Source: Enoplosus armatus (taxonomy: Eukaryota; Chordata; Actinopteri; Centrarchiformes; Enoplosidae). Taken from it: a stretch of 64,000 nucleotides of DNA. The position numbers and the translations under genes were made by a program. The stretch covers positions 14,936,001-15,000,000 of the forward strand of contig NC_092186.1 in assembly GCF_043641665.1 (NCBI RefSeq). Reading direction: 5' to 3'. The notes beneath the pieces were generated by a model. That model had not been told where the DNA came from. It worked only from the letters and a program-made list of their open reading frames with translations, and did no database searches. This document shows, piece after piece, positions 13,301 to 25,100 of this stretch. The stretch's first letter is position 1. Each line of letters starts with the position of its first letter.

Positions 13301-13796
13301 AACGACATGGCACATTGAACACATGCAGCAGTGACATATAACCCTCCACAATACTGAAGGTCAAAGGATATCAACAGAACTGTATGATGGCACGTAGTGT
13401 TAATGTCAGGACTGAAAGCTGGAGGTACACTGGTTTTAATCTGTCTGTGTGTTTCTGTGTATGCCCCAGACCAAGAAAGCTGTCAAAGTGATCATGTTCA
13501 CTACAACCTAGTTTACACAGGCAGCTACATTTCACTCAAAGCAAATGAGTGCTCTAGCTCTGCTCTGGAAATACAACTGTAAAAATTCTCTCAGAAGTAG
13601 CATTTTTCCCAAAGGAAATATAGCAAACACTGAAATCCCACTTGAGGATTTAATTTAAAAAAATAATTAGTGACTGCCCTAGAAGGAATCACATGACATC
13701 CTCCATGTCAGGAGAAAAGCTTAACCATTTGCAGGGTAGAAGGTAAAAAATATTGGGTTTTTTTCAAAAATGTCTGCTAGAAAAACATGTGTCATC
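10378..13796. other. Intergenic DNA, no gene recognised
   Basis: Short CA/TG tracts occur near 10690-10715 and 11593-11612. A 99-codon plus-strand frame at 11375-11674 begins with a hydrophobic stretch but ends in a TG repeat and resembles nothing I know. Otherwise nothing is recognised. Confidence 0.45.
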
Positions 13797-13802
13797 TTTA
13801 TT
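13797..13802 (-). terminator. Possible timm44 polyadenylation signal
   Basis: This is an AATAAA hexamer on the minus strand about 655 nt past the timm44 stop, the nearest canonical one I found. If it is used, the 3'UTR would be about 0.65-0.7 kb. The assignment is weak because a non-canonical signal closer to the stop cannot be excluded. Confidence 0.3.
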
Positions 13803-14456
13803 TTTCATAATAAATATAGACTTTCTCACAGTTTAACAATTACATCTGATACGATTATCATACAAACAAGGATCAAGGAGAGCACTGATCGGCCACAATG
13901 CCACCAAGATAACGTCTCGGAGAGGAAGAGAGAGCGTATGAGGGACTGATAGGACGTCTGAGATTTTTGAGATACTGACACCAACCTGAAGTTACAATTC
14001 AGCTCCCTTGATTTTCTTTCCTCATATTCATGATAAAAGAGTTGCTACCAAATGCCAACAACGGTTGCCCTGCACCATACAGTTTCAATAAATGGACAGT
14101 GGTACAGGCATTGTAGAAAGGACTGTGGATGAGAGTTGTTGATACTCTATCGCCCCCTAGTGTGAGCCAGAGTAATGGTTAGAAATAACTCAGGCATTCA
14201 AAGAACCAGGGATTGCAGTGACTGAACCAGATGCCAGTGTAGTAGAATTCACCAACAAGACACACTAAAAGAGAAAGTGAAGCACTTAGCAGTAGCAATG
14301 TTTCTGTTGTGAAGTGAGCCCATGTCCCACTTGTCTGTCCCTCATCTCCTCGAGCCTTCCTCTATCCCACTTTTCTTCCCAGCCAGCCCCAGGGCCTGTT
14401 CAGGTACAGTATGTTCTCTCCTGGGGTGAAAGTTTTTTTGTGCGTATCAAAGAGTC

Positions 14457-17400
14457 TTAGAGGATCTGTTCGGTGCTTGAAGCGGAAATGTCAAGTAGTC
14501 TCCAGGCAGCATATGGGTTGAGCTCCTCCTGGTCTCGACACAGAGCCCACACGTACATCATCCTGATCACTTTTTCCTGGAGGGAGAGAAACAGATGGGT
14601 ACACTTACTCTTAACTGTTCACTATTAAACAGGGAAGACAGATGTACACTTACAAACCAAATATAAACATCTCTTTTGTGTTTATGTTAGCCTGATGTAA
14701 GCCATGTTACAGCTAGACCATTTGCAGGCAACGGGAGTGTGAATGACTCCAACAGCTAACCAGTGACCGCTCACATTATCTTTGCGTTAGCGGTGCCCAG
14801 TCAATACCCAAAAGTCCCAGTTGTCCAAGAAAGTTTAAAAGGAAAAACAGTCTGATGAGGAGTAACAGTGAGAGCTGGGTGTAGGAGACACTAAATACTG
14901 TAGTCCAGAGTCTATCATTTGATGTGCAGAAATTCAGCTGATAAAACACGGAAGAACAGTACATCCACCATTAATCCTCTTGTAGTAGTCTTTTAATATG
15001 AACACTGGGCAGATGCCAACTGCATGGTACTGAGTGGACACCAATCACAGGTGTCCCTGAGGAGCCCTGAGTGGACAACAACAACACGGCTGATTTACAA
15101 CCAAAACAGCTTTAGTCTGTGTGGTGGATCTAAATGAATAAAAGCCTAATAGTAAAAAGTGGCTTCTTTATCTTATAATGTTCTCTCATTTATAAGACGT
15201 TCTAACGCACTTGTGATTATGACAAATGCTAGCTAAAGCTTTGTATTAATTCTATAACATTACACAGCACAAATGTCATATAATTTACATTTGTTGTGTT
15301 TTAAGATGCTCCTTACTTTATCATAGAGCAGATTCTAGCAAACCAAAAGACTGTTTTCTTAGTGTGTGTAACTTACAGGGTCTCCCTCCACCACCTCTCC
15401 TTTGGTGTTTCGGATCACCATCACTAACTGGGCCTGGAAGGTGATAATCAGCACTGGACCCTGGTCCATCATCTTCCCCATGGCCAACTGGAGCAGAGGA
15501 CACATAAATACTTTACTGAACAACAAAAAGTGATCTTTAGATAACATTCAAGTATTAAAGGAGTGTATTGTGGCTCAAGAGATATTTAAAAATACAAAAG
15601 TCATGGTTGATAGAGACAAAATTGCTTGAATTGTTAATTCACTTGGCTTGTAATAAATATTCCAACCAGTAACTATCATTTCGATTACCAGCTATTGGCG
15701 TGAGTGGAGTGGAGTGCCAATAGTCAAGGCTTCATTATTAATCTTGTGCGGTGTAGTCTGGAGTAACTTACATCAATATTGTCAATGTCCAGGATCTTAG
15801 AGTGGAACTGAAGTCCCATGGCCTTGGCTTGCTGCAGCGGGTGTGCCAGCTGGCTGTACGTCTACACACCCAATATGGAGAAAAAGAAGATAAGATAACA
15901 CTATGACCAAACATTTCATTAAGAGCTGCCCACACGAAGGCAATATGTGCATCAATGTCACCAATGTGCTCTGTGGACAAAAGAAGCAGAAGTTTCAGCA
16001 CTTCAAGCTCAGAGTTAGTGTGCGAGAAAGGACGTACCGCTTCATAACACCAGTCCTTCAGTACCTCCAGCTCCCCTCTGATCATCGCCTGCATGGAGAC
16101 AGAGCAAACACCAGCTTAAAAAACTTCTGGATACATCTAAATCAATCTGAACTCAAGACCTAATCACAGAGGTCAATCTATGTTTTATATTTCTGCATAA
16201 TTAGTTTTCACTTTCACAATAAAGTATTTCTTATCCTGATCAGAGTCACAAAATCCTTATTACATCTAATGTAATTCAATGTTACATAAAAATTAAAAAA
16301 AACACCATCTGCCATTTTTCCTAACTTGATCTATTCATACAAATTGTTTCTCAATTAGATCAAATGATTCAATTACAGACACACTGGTACCAGCACTGTT
16401 TGCTGTCCAACATACCTCCAGTATATTGGGGATGATATCTTGTTCACACTGCTTGAGGAAAGAATCTTTGTCAAAGGATGGGTCCACCTTCAAAATCTCT
16501 GTCAGTACTTCAGACATCTCCGTCTTAGAAAACAACCCACCTAAAACAGACATGGACAGTAAACATATCATATACGTGAAGAAAAAGAGTACATTTTTAC
16601 ATGTATTAAAGCATTTTTGACAAAATGCTTCTTCTATTGTGTCTGTGAGGTAAATAACACAATCCGGGCCATTAACTTCGGTTTACTTACCTTGCTTTTC
16701 AGCTCTGTCTTGACTCGATATCACTAAATATAAATAATCTCTCATCTCATTCAGTAAAGCAGTTATAATGAAACACTAAATCTGCCTTTATGAAAGATTT
16801 TAGAGAAAAAAGTAGTACACATGGGCTTTGTATCATCTGTTATAGCTTGATTAGACCTCTCAGTGTGATTAATGCAGACTATCAAGCCAGAGGTCTCTCA
16901 CCAATGAGGTCAGTCATCTTGTCGGTGACAGCACGAGATGCTCTGATGAGGGCGTTGTCACTCTCATCATACTTCATCTTCATCTCAAAGAACCCTGCGG
17001 TGAACGTAACAACAGGAGTTTTATGAGAGACATTTTAAGTTGAAACCTAAAGCTTCCATTTCCCCCACACACACACACACACACTCAGAGGTGAGGCAAA
17101 AATCATCTTCGATCAGCAAATCCTTTCAAATTCATAGTAAATTCATATACAGAGATTAGAGATCGTGTTTTCCTGTCAAAATATGAAATCCCACAGGGCT
17201 GCTGGTTAGACAACGTGAGGAATGAAAAGGCTAAAAACTGAGGCTCAGCAAACGGCTGCTGTGCTCCGCTGCTGGTTGATTGATGAATCACTGTATGATT
17301 CCAATACATGGCCTGATAAATAAACATACACTCACATCTCTTCAGTCCACTCACACAGAAACACACACAACCAAGAGGAACATGAATTTACGAGGATTTG

Positions 17401-20400
17401 GTGCAAAACCTTCCCACTGGGCATCTTCATCCCTGCAACAAGCAACATCCAACATACTGGGGTTCAAGAGGCAGTGGAGTGTCTGAGCTTCATGCCACTC
17501 TGCATTTTGCATCTAAAAACTGCAGTCTTGTACCGCATAAAATAAAGAGCCTTTGAACAGAACATATAGCATATGATGCCACTAAAAAGCCACGGTGGAG
17601 TGTTTCAGGTGGTTGTTTTATGCTGTGTAGGACAGTGAATGAATCCCCATATGGAGCTATTTTGCTGATTTAAGTCAGCCAAAAACATCTCCTGCCATAG
17701 ATTTAGCCTACTACTGAAGACTGATGTACTGGCTCAACGCCCAACCCTAGTATTTAGTGTAGAGTAAAAAGTGTTGATGCTGCAAGAGTAGCTATGGAAA
17801 TCTACATATTTGCAAATCTGTTGACTTCGCGCTTAATGATTTGATTAATCATCAATGTTGTTTTCTTAACTGATGTGCATAATATCAAGTAAATCAGCAC
17901 AGTGATGTTCATTTATAAAATCCCCCATTTTACACACTTTCCACCTAAACCCATAGCAGCATCTTCTATTGGCTGACTCTTTCAGCAAATGCTTATTGGT
18001 GGAGACTCAACAGCTTGAAGGTTAGTAAAGTGTTCCAAGCCATCCAAGGACAGGCACAAATATAACTTACATAAGTTTTATCACTTGGGAATTTTTGCTA
18101 CAGATTAATTTATCTCACCAGAGATGTATAAAACCCCCAACAATAGCAGCACCACATGCAGGACAGCCGGAATGATGTGGACAAAATCACATAATATTTA
18201 AGGCCTCGGATTTCATGCTGGTTGACTTGGACTCCATATCACTTACATGCAACAGAAAACTGCTGGTACACTCTACATTACAAAGGTGACTATATGTAAG
18301 ATCAGTTAGTTCTTACTGTTGAAGACCACATTGTTGTCTTTGAAGTCCTTCCACTGCTGGTACCATTTTGAGTCTTTGTGGAGCACCACACCCATAGCTT
18401 CCCTGAAGAACACATAAAGCAAATCTTCAAACAGCGGGCCGAGGGAAACAGGTGTCCCTGTTGACTTGCTGAATTCATGCTGACAAGAAAACACTGCAGT
18501 ATTTACAAGAACAATTGACTAAATGTAAAGGAAACACTGGGAATGCTATCAAGGTTCGGCTTTGAAATTTCATTTCCAGTATTTTTAATATTAATTATTA
18601 GACTGAGTTAGGGCGTATAAGTGGTACTAGCTATCTCTGAACCTGAAAGGCGTTTTCCTCTCAGTATCAGGGCAAAGCAGAGGGCACTCACGTACTCGTT
18701 GGCTTCGAAGACCTTGCTGTCATCCCCTGCCCCCTTGGAGGAGAACTCACTCCTCTTCCTGAGTCTTGCAGGAGGCCGATAAGGGCCAGTGTGACCCAGG
18801 TCACCAATCTCTTTCTTCACACTCTCCATACCCTGACAACAGATGAACAGGTAGCAGACAAGAAGATCAAATATGTTCCAGTATTCAGGCATGTCATTTT
18901 CAGGACTAAATGTTTTTTTATACCTAATTCATTTCTAGAGGTACATTATCATTTCCCTACCTTTATCTTTAACCTTGAGCAGTTTCTATGGATTATGACA
19001 CGTTATTAACAGTGCAACAGTGTAAGCAGTGCATACAATTGGTAATTAAGTGAATTATCATTGAATAACGGGTGCCAGTATGGTGAAAAACAAATTAACA
19101 CTTCACCTCTAGTCTTACAATGAGACACTTCTTAGTCCTACCTTACCAAAAAGAGCTCAAGATTATGTATCCCTTCTTTATTTAAGAGAAAAATGAACCA
19201 ATGAATGCAGTTTAACTTTTGGAAAAACAAGGAAATATATCTGCACCATAGTGAGCACAGTGACTCCATACCTGCGATATTGCTCTGAATGCACCAGTCT
19301 TCCCCAACTTCTCTCCACCCTTAGAGACAGTTTCCGCTGAGGTCTTAGCTGTTTTGGCTGCTTCCTCCATCCCCTCCTTGATTTTCTTCCCAATTTCTGT
19401 ACGACTGACCTCCCCTAGTCCCTGTCCACACACACAATCACACACACAACTTGTAAGGGTGGATGGATTAACTTGAATAGCATATCTGATTGACACAGAT
19501 ATCACATGTACCTCTTTAACTGTCTCAGAGATGTTTCCCAACTTCTTCTTGAGAACCTCAGAGGTCTTCACTGTTTCAGACTCTATAGTTTTCTTGGAGA
19601 GAGATGGGGGAGCATTGGTAAATTAGTTTTTCATATATAACATACATAGAAATGCTTTGTGGTCAAATACTAACATATTTCCTTCGGGCTTGTTTCAATG
19701 CGTCTGATTCCTCAAGCTTTTGGGCCTCTTCCCGGAACTTCTTGATGTTTTCTTTCATTTCCTTGTTCTTGTTCAGCTCCTGCTTCAGGTTGTCCAGAAA
19801 CTCCCCCAGGAAACCTTTTCTGCCACCGCCTCTCTCCCCTGACAAATACCTTACCTGCAGGAGGGGTGGCTGAAGAACCTTGTTGGTATGAGTAAGAAGC
19901 AACACGTACAATTAATTTACTCCAAGCATGTCTGGAGCAGTTCAATTACACTTAAATTTATGTTCTTAGTGTTGCTAATGCAATCAAACCTATAGGGGAG
20001 GTGTGTCCCACTGCTCACTGCGTCTTGATAAACTTTAGGAAGGAAACAAGTATAAAAACTTTCAAAGACAGCAGGAGCACTTTAGACAGATAGATATGCA
20101 GAGAAGTACACTTTATTCCAGGAGCTGATGTTTCAGCAAACATGTGCTTTCTTCAGGGCTAGAAAAATGTCAATGCTAATGTCAGCTCATGGAATCAAGT
20201 ATATGCAGCGTATCAGTCATTCTAAAGTGCTCCTGCTGTCTTTGAAAGTTTTTATACTTGTTTCCTTCCTAAAGTTTATCAAGACGCAGTGAGCAGTGGG
20301 ACACACCTCCCCTATAGGTTTGATTGCATTAGCAACACTAAGAACATTTTTTTGCAAGTTATTATGCTTGTTTTCTACCTTAAGTTTAAATATACACTTT

Positions 20401-21550
20401 ATTTGTAAAGACACACCTAGCTCAATCAATGTATCATCAAATGTAGTCTAATATAGCAGTCTGGAAATTAATCATATCTTCATGAAGGTTATAATGCACT
20501 CAATGAGAAAAGACTTAACACCGGATCCATCTCTCTGTATAATGCATTGCAGTCCAACAGCACCACATGTACATCTTCCAAAATTACCATACAGTTGAAT
20601 CAACACCTCTCTAAAACCCTTTCACCAAAGACTGGACATTATAACTTTATGGCGGCAGGAGTTATTGCAGGACTGCATTCGTTTTTGCTAGGTGTGCCAA
20701 TTAATTGACAACGAGTGTGTGTGTGTGTGTGTGTGTGTGTTCATTTTGCTGGGTTACAACAACACTATCCAACAAGTCTTTTTCAAATTCAATTGCAGTG
20801 AGGTTTGTTGGGGTTGAGAGCATAATCCAACATCAGGAAACGTCTCCACTGATGAAGTCAGATAGTGACACATAGCCTGCAAAGTATGGGTGTAACATGG
20901 CTTATGTCAGGTGTTCGTACCTGTGAGGAGCATGTGAGGAGCCCACGTATCCTGTAGACATTGGGTCTGTTGTGAAGGAGCAGGAAAGACGTCGGGAATG
21001 CCACCAAGCCTCTTCTTACACATATCTAGAAACACCCATACACAATCACCCTTGGATAACCACGTAGCTACTGACAATCACGTAGACTAGAGGCAAACTC
21101 TTCACAGTTGGGCATGTCACTGATAAATTACGACTGCATGAAACCTCGTTATATAGACGACGGCGTAAGATTACGAGAATGGCATAACTTTAGTGTTGGA
21201 CGAAATCGCATGCCAATAAAAAGGCCCAATAGGCAGGCACTCTGTTCATTACAAGGCAATGTGGAAAATCAGAACATGCAGCTAAACACCCAAGTTGACA
21301 TTTTTACTTAGAAAACGATTTCGTCCTGCGCTTTAGAGTTCAAACACCGGCTGGACAACTTCATACTCAAAGCGCTAACTTAGCTAGCTAACGCTACGTT
21401 AGCACATAGTCACAAAAAAAACTCGTGACACTCGCAGTCAGTTCAAAAACACAGTTTAAGTTCCCATTATTTCTTGGTGGTTAAATACTGATATTTAACA
21501 CTGAAGTCCCAAGAACTCACCTGGTAGCACTGACACAAGGGGGCCGCCAT
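14457..21550 (-). CDS. timm44: Tim44, inner-membrane anchor of the mitochondrial import motor
   Basis: Tim44 sits on the matrix face of the inner membrane, tethers mitochondrial Hsp70 to the TIM23 channel and drives presequence import. Coding exons, 5' to 3' on the minus strand: 21550-21521, 21025-20921, 19854-19675, 19592-19512, 19421-19272, 18832-18696, 18402-18317, 16994-16902, 16540-16416, 16088-16038, 15861-15772, 15487-15377, 14576-14457. All introns are GT-AG and phases join to 1359 nt, 452 aa plus stop, the same length I recall for human TIMM44. Residues 1-45 are Arg-rich and acid-free, a mitochondrial presequence (starts MAAPLCQCYQ). Residues about 55-170 are charged and helical (KGFLGEFLDNLKQEL). 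The C-terminal Tim44 domain covers about 290-452 (QWKDFKDNNVVFN, LIITFQAQLVMV, ending ASSTEQIL). Identity is near certain; individual exon edges are inferred from splice consensus and frame. Confidence 0.96.
19960..20347. repeat. Perfect 127-bp inverted repeat (fold-back element) in timm44 intron 2
   Basis: Arm 1 is 19960-20086 and arm 2 is 20221-20347; by eye the second is the exact reverse complement of the first over 127 bp. A 134-bp spacer (20087-20220) separates them. The arms begin with ATGTTCTTAGTGTTGCTAAT. The spacer contains AGCTGATGTTTCAGCAAACA and a CTTTCTTCAGGGCT motif seen in dispersed fish repeats. No coding capacity is visible. It is probably a recently inserted fold-back or MITE-type element, although target-site duplications are not clear. 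In the pre-mRNA it would fold into a long hairpin. Confidence 0.9.
20714..20740. repeat. (GT)n microsatellite in timm44 intron 2
   Basis: A pure TG run of about 27 bp. Confidence 0.9.
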
Positions 21551-21590
21551 CTTGAATGTAATGCCTATGACCTTCTTCCGGTTGTGACCT
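21541..21590 (-). promoter_or_regulatory. timm44 start-region YY1 and ETS-like motifs
   Basis: On the minus strand the start codon lies in CAAGATGGCGGCC, a strong YY1-type motif overlapping the ATG. About 25 nt upstream is AACCGGAAGAAGG, an ETS/GABPA-type site. This pairing is common at short-5'UTR mammalian genes for mitochondrial and other housekeeping proteins. The whole timm44 promoter must fit in roughly 340 bp before the hnrnpm 3' end. Confidence 0.55.
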
Positions 21591-21892
21591 TCCATATCCA
21601 CGAGGGAGGGTCTTTAGAGCTCATGTGATTTCCTTCACGTGCCTAACCACCACATATTGCTCAAACTGGCATTGGACTACAGTCATTGCTCAGTATGCAC
21701 CATTACACGAGCATCATCCTTAACGTAAAACGTAAACAAGTAAAACCATCACGTTATACATGACGAACCTATCATAAGTATGTCAATCACACGAAAGCTA
21801 CAGGTTGATGATCCTGACTGTTCACCGGCACTATAACAGGGAATGCAATGACACAACATCCAAAGCATTTCAAATATTGAGGTTTATTTATC

Positions 21893-21898
21893 AAAACA
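21893..21898 (-). terminator. hnrnpm polyadenylation signal
   Basis: AATAAA on the minus strand, about 250 nt past the hnrnpm stop, placing the mRNA end near 21870-21880. This leaves only about 0.3 kb to the timm44 start codon. Confidence 0.7.
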
Positions 21899-22148
21899 CC
21901 TTATAGAACAAAGGCAATGACAGGTGAAGCATGACAAAAAAAATTTAAAAATTTGGTCTCTAAAAAAAGTAATAAGCAAGAACTAAAACACTTTCACAAA
22001 TTACTAACTAAAACAACATTTCACCATTACAAAATATCTAACAAACCAAGTGAATGAATATGAATATGCTGAAGGGCAATTCTGATGATACAGAGCGTTT
22101 GAACATTAGTGACTAAATGAAATGTCAGATGTTACACAGACAAATAAC

Positions 22149-25100
22149 CTATGCATTCCTATCAATCCTAACATCAATCTCTCTTCCATTCAGCCGATAG
22201 CCATTCATGGTCCGGCATGCGCGCTCTGCAGTTTCAGGGTTGTCGAAGCGAACCACACCACAGCCCTTGGACTTGCCATTCTCCATCTTAATATCAGCAT
22301 ACTGAACCATGCCTGCAGAGGGAACAGTACCAATGTCAGAAGTCATCTTAATGTAAAAAGCAAATAATCGTTGATTTTATATTTTCAAACTACGTTTACG
22401 CTTACCGCACGCATTGAAGTTATCCTTCAGCATCTTCCAGGTGAAGTCAAAGGGCAGCTGAAAAACAAAAGCAATTCAAAATTGATTAAAATCATACGTG
22501 AGAAGATTTAAAAAAAAAAAAGCCCAACTACCCTGTAGATAAACACTTACATTTCTGACAAAGATCTGGCATCCCTTCCTGACATTGCCTCCACCAGTTC
22601 CAGGTCCTCCAGCTCCTCCAAAGGAATTCCCGCCAAATCCACGATCCAAGTCAGTAGAGCGATCAAACTGACCACCAACACCTCCAGACCCCATCCGATC
22701 CATGCCAGAGCTCATGCGGTCGAGGCCACCGGAGGGGAAGCGGTCAAGTCCCCCAGTGGAGCCAATGCGGTCGAAGCTGCTGCCCATTCTGTCAAGCCCG
22801 GTATTGGCCATGCGATCCATACCCATTGGGGAGCCAAAATCCAGGCCAGAACCCATGCGATCCAAACCAGACGGGCCTAAGCGGTCAAACCCAGCTGGGC
22901 CGAGGCGGTCCATGCTGGAGCTCATACGGTCCAGGCCAGGTCCAAGCCTGTCCATACTGGGCCCCAGCCGGTCCATCCCCGAGCCCATCCGGTCAAACCC
23001 AGAACCCAGTCTGTCCAGGTCAGACACGCGATCCATCCTGTCCATGCCCATCCGGTCCATACCTGCCATACGGTCCATGCCGGCTCCCAGGCGGTCCATT
23101 CCAGAGCTCATGCGGTCCATACCCAGGGAGTTTCCTATAAAAATAAATAAAGAAAAAAAGTAAACAAAAGAAAAAAAAAAAAAGATTACATGAACATTAC
23201 ATCTGATGAGGCTTATCAGAGGAATTTTAAACAAAATCCTGAAAATACTAACCCATTCCTCTTTCAAAGGAGTCTCCAAAATTATTGCGAGACATTCCCA
23301 TTTCATTTCGCCCAAACTCCCTGTCAAAAGCACCACCAATCCCACGGTCCATCTCTGACAATGCAAGAGATTAAACCATTAGAAACATCCAGCACAACGT
23401 GAAAGAGTTCCACGCTTGCCTTTGAGTGCTTAACACGCCTCAAAACATCTCCTTACCGTTCATTCTGCCCATCCCTGAAGAACCAAAACGCTCCATATTG
23501 TTCATTCCCCCAAAGTTGTCCATTCCTGGAACAGACAAGAAAATCTTAATGCCAGAGGCCACAACAAGAAACAGATGGAACAGGCTGGATATGGAAATCG
23601 GATGCCTTTATGATACCCAAATGTGGGAGTTAATATAAAATTGATGATTTATACAAATTCCCCTTTGCTGAGCTCACTGTAAAGCCGTTTGTAATGGAGC
23701 AAAAAAACTTCAGGTAAATAATAGCAACATTATTTCAGGGACTTGAATGAGATTATAGCATTAACTGTGGAAATGTTTTGAATATGATAGTTACAGAAGT
23801 ATTGAATTTGCTTCAGTTCAAGTGTAGACGTTTAGGTAAATACAGGAAGGACACTGGAGAATCTTCAGTACATACCTCCTCCCATACGACCTCCCATGTT
23901 GCCAAAGCCGCCCATTCCTTCCATTCCTACAAGTGAGAAGAGTGATGATAAGCCACTGATTTCACTGGCGTCTTTTATTTAAGGGTTTAACAAAATAACA
24001 ATGGAGCTATTTACCTCCAGGGCCCATGTTACCCATTCCTCCACCTCCACCACCACCACCACCACCACCTCCTCCTCCTCTGTTGAGTTGGGCAGCATCA
24101 ATGGGCTGACCACCAGGTCCCAGGCCCAAACCAATACCACTCAGGCCACCTGGGCAGAGAAAACAGTATTAGGGCATTGTCCAAAACAGGACATTCTGAC
24201 ATATCCACAGTATTACTATTCTTCAGTATAAAAACTACTGAGGTAGTACTGAAACCATGGCAACCTCTGAAACATTTGTTCAATATTGAAATGTTCAGCA
24301 CAGAGGCCCCAGTGGTTAATGACAGACCACCCAGTGTACATCACCTTTGGCAATATTTAAGTAGCCAATAGTGTCACTGCTGCTCCCTGGGTGTTTTTGC
24401 TCTACATACAATGAAATATCAGATGCAGTGTATATCAAACTATCCACAGCAAGTCCATGTCATCTGATCCTCCAGCAGTGTAGCTGTGAATACAGACCTA
24501 GGACTCACATGAGTCATTGAAAGTGCATTTCTGTATAACACATTTTAAATCCCAGTGAAAAAAGTAAAGTGTGTACTTACGGGGAAGAGCAGCAGCTCTG
24601 TCAGGTGGTCCAAAATCTTTGGGCAGAGATTTCTCATCCTGAAAAAAGCCACATAAACGCATTCAGACTATGCTCTACTTTCACAATGTCATCCAATGTA
24701 CAGTAAAGTTGAGGCAACATACCAGTTTGACGTGCATGACTCTGTTGAACAACAGCTGCCCATTGAACATAGCTGTGAAATCATTAAGGAAAGCGTACCA
24801 GAGACATTTTGAAACAATATGATTCTACTGAGTTGACATTCTATGTATACACTTGAAAAGGTTTCTCAATCAGCCAACATTTCCAAAAGGATACAGACAG
24901 CTTGGACTGCTTCAAGGGGCATATCAAATGTGACTGTGCCCATGCCTCTGCTTTTCCCATCTTTGTCCTCCAGAATGTCGGCCCTCACCACCATGCCCGC
25001 CATGCCGAATACCTCTTTCAGTTTCTTCCAGCCCACCTTGTAGTCAAGCTGTAGGCACAAGGAACAACTTGAGAAATGGATACTTGTTTACCCACAAGCA

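Noticed and set aside
22702..23163. 153-codon plus-strand frame rich in Met-Arg-Ser/Pro
   Set aside because: It is antisense to the repetitive Met-Asp-Arg exon of hnrnpm; repetition keeps the other strand open. It has no similarity to a known protein and no splice context.
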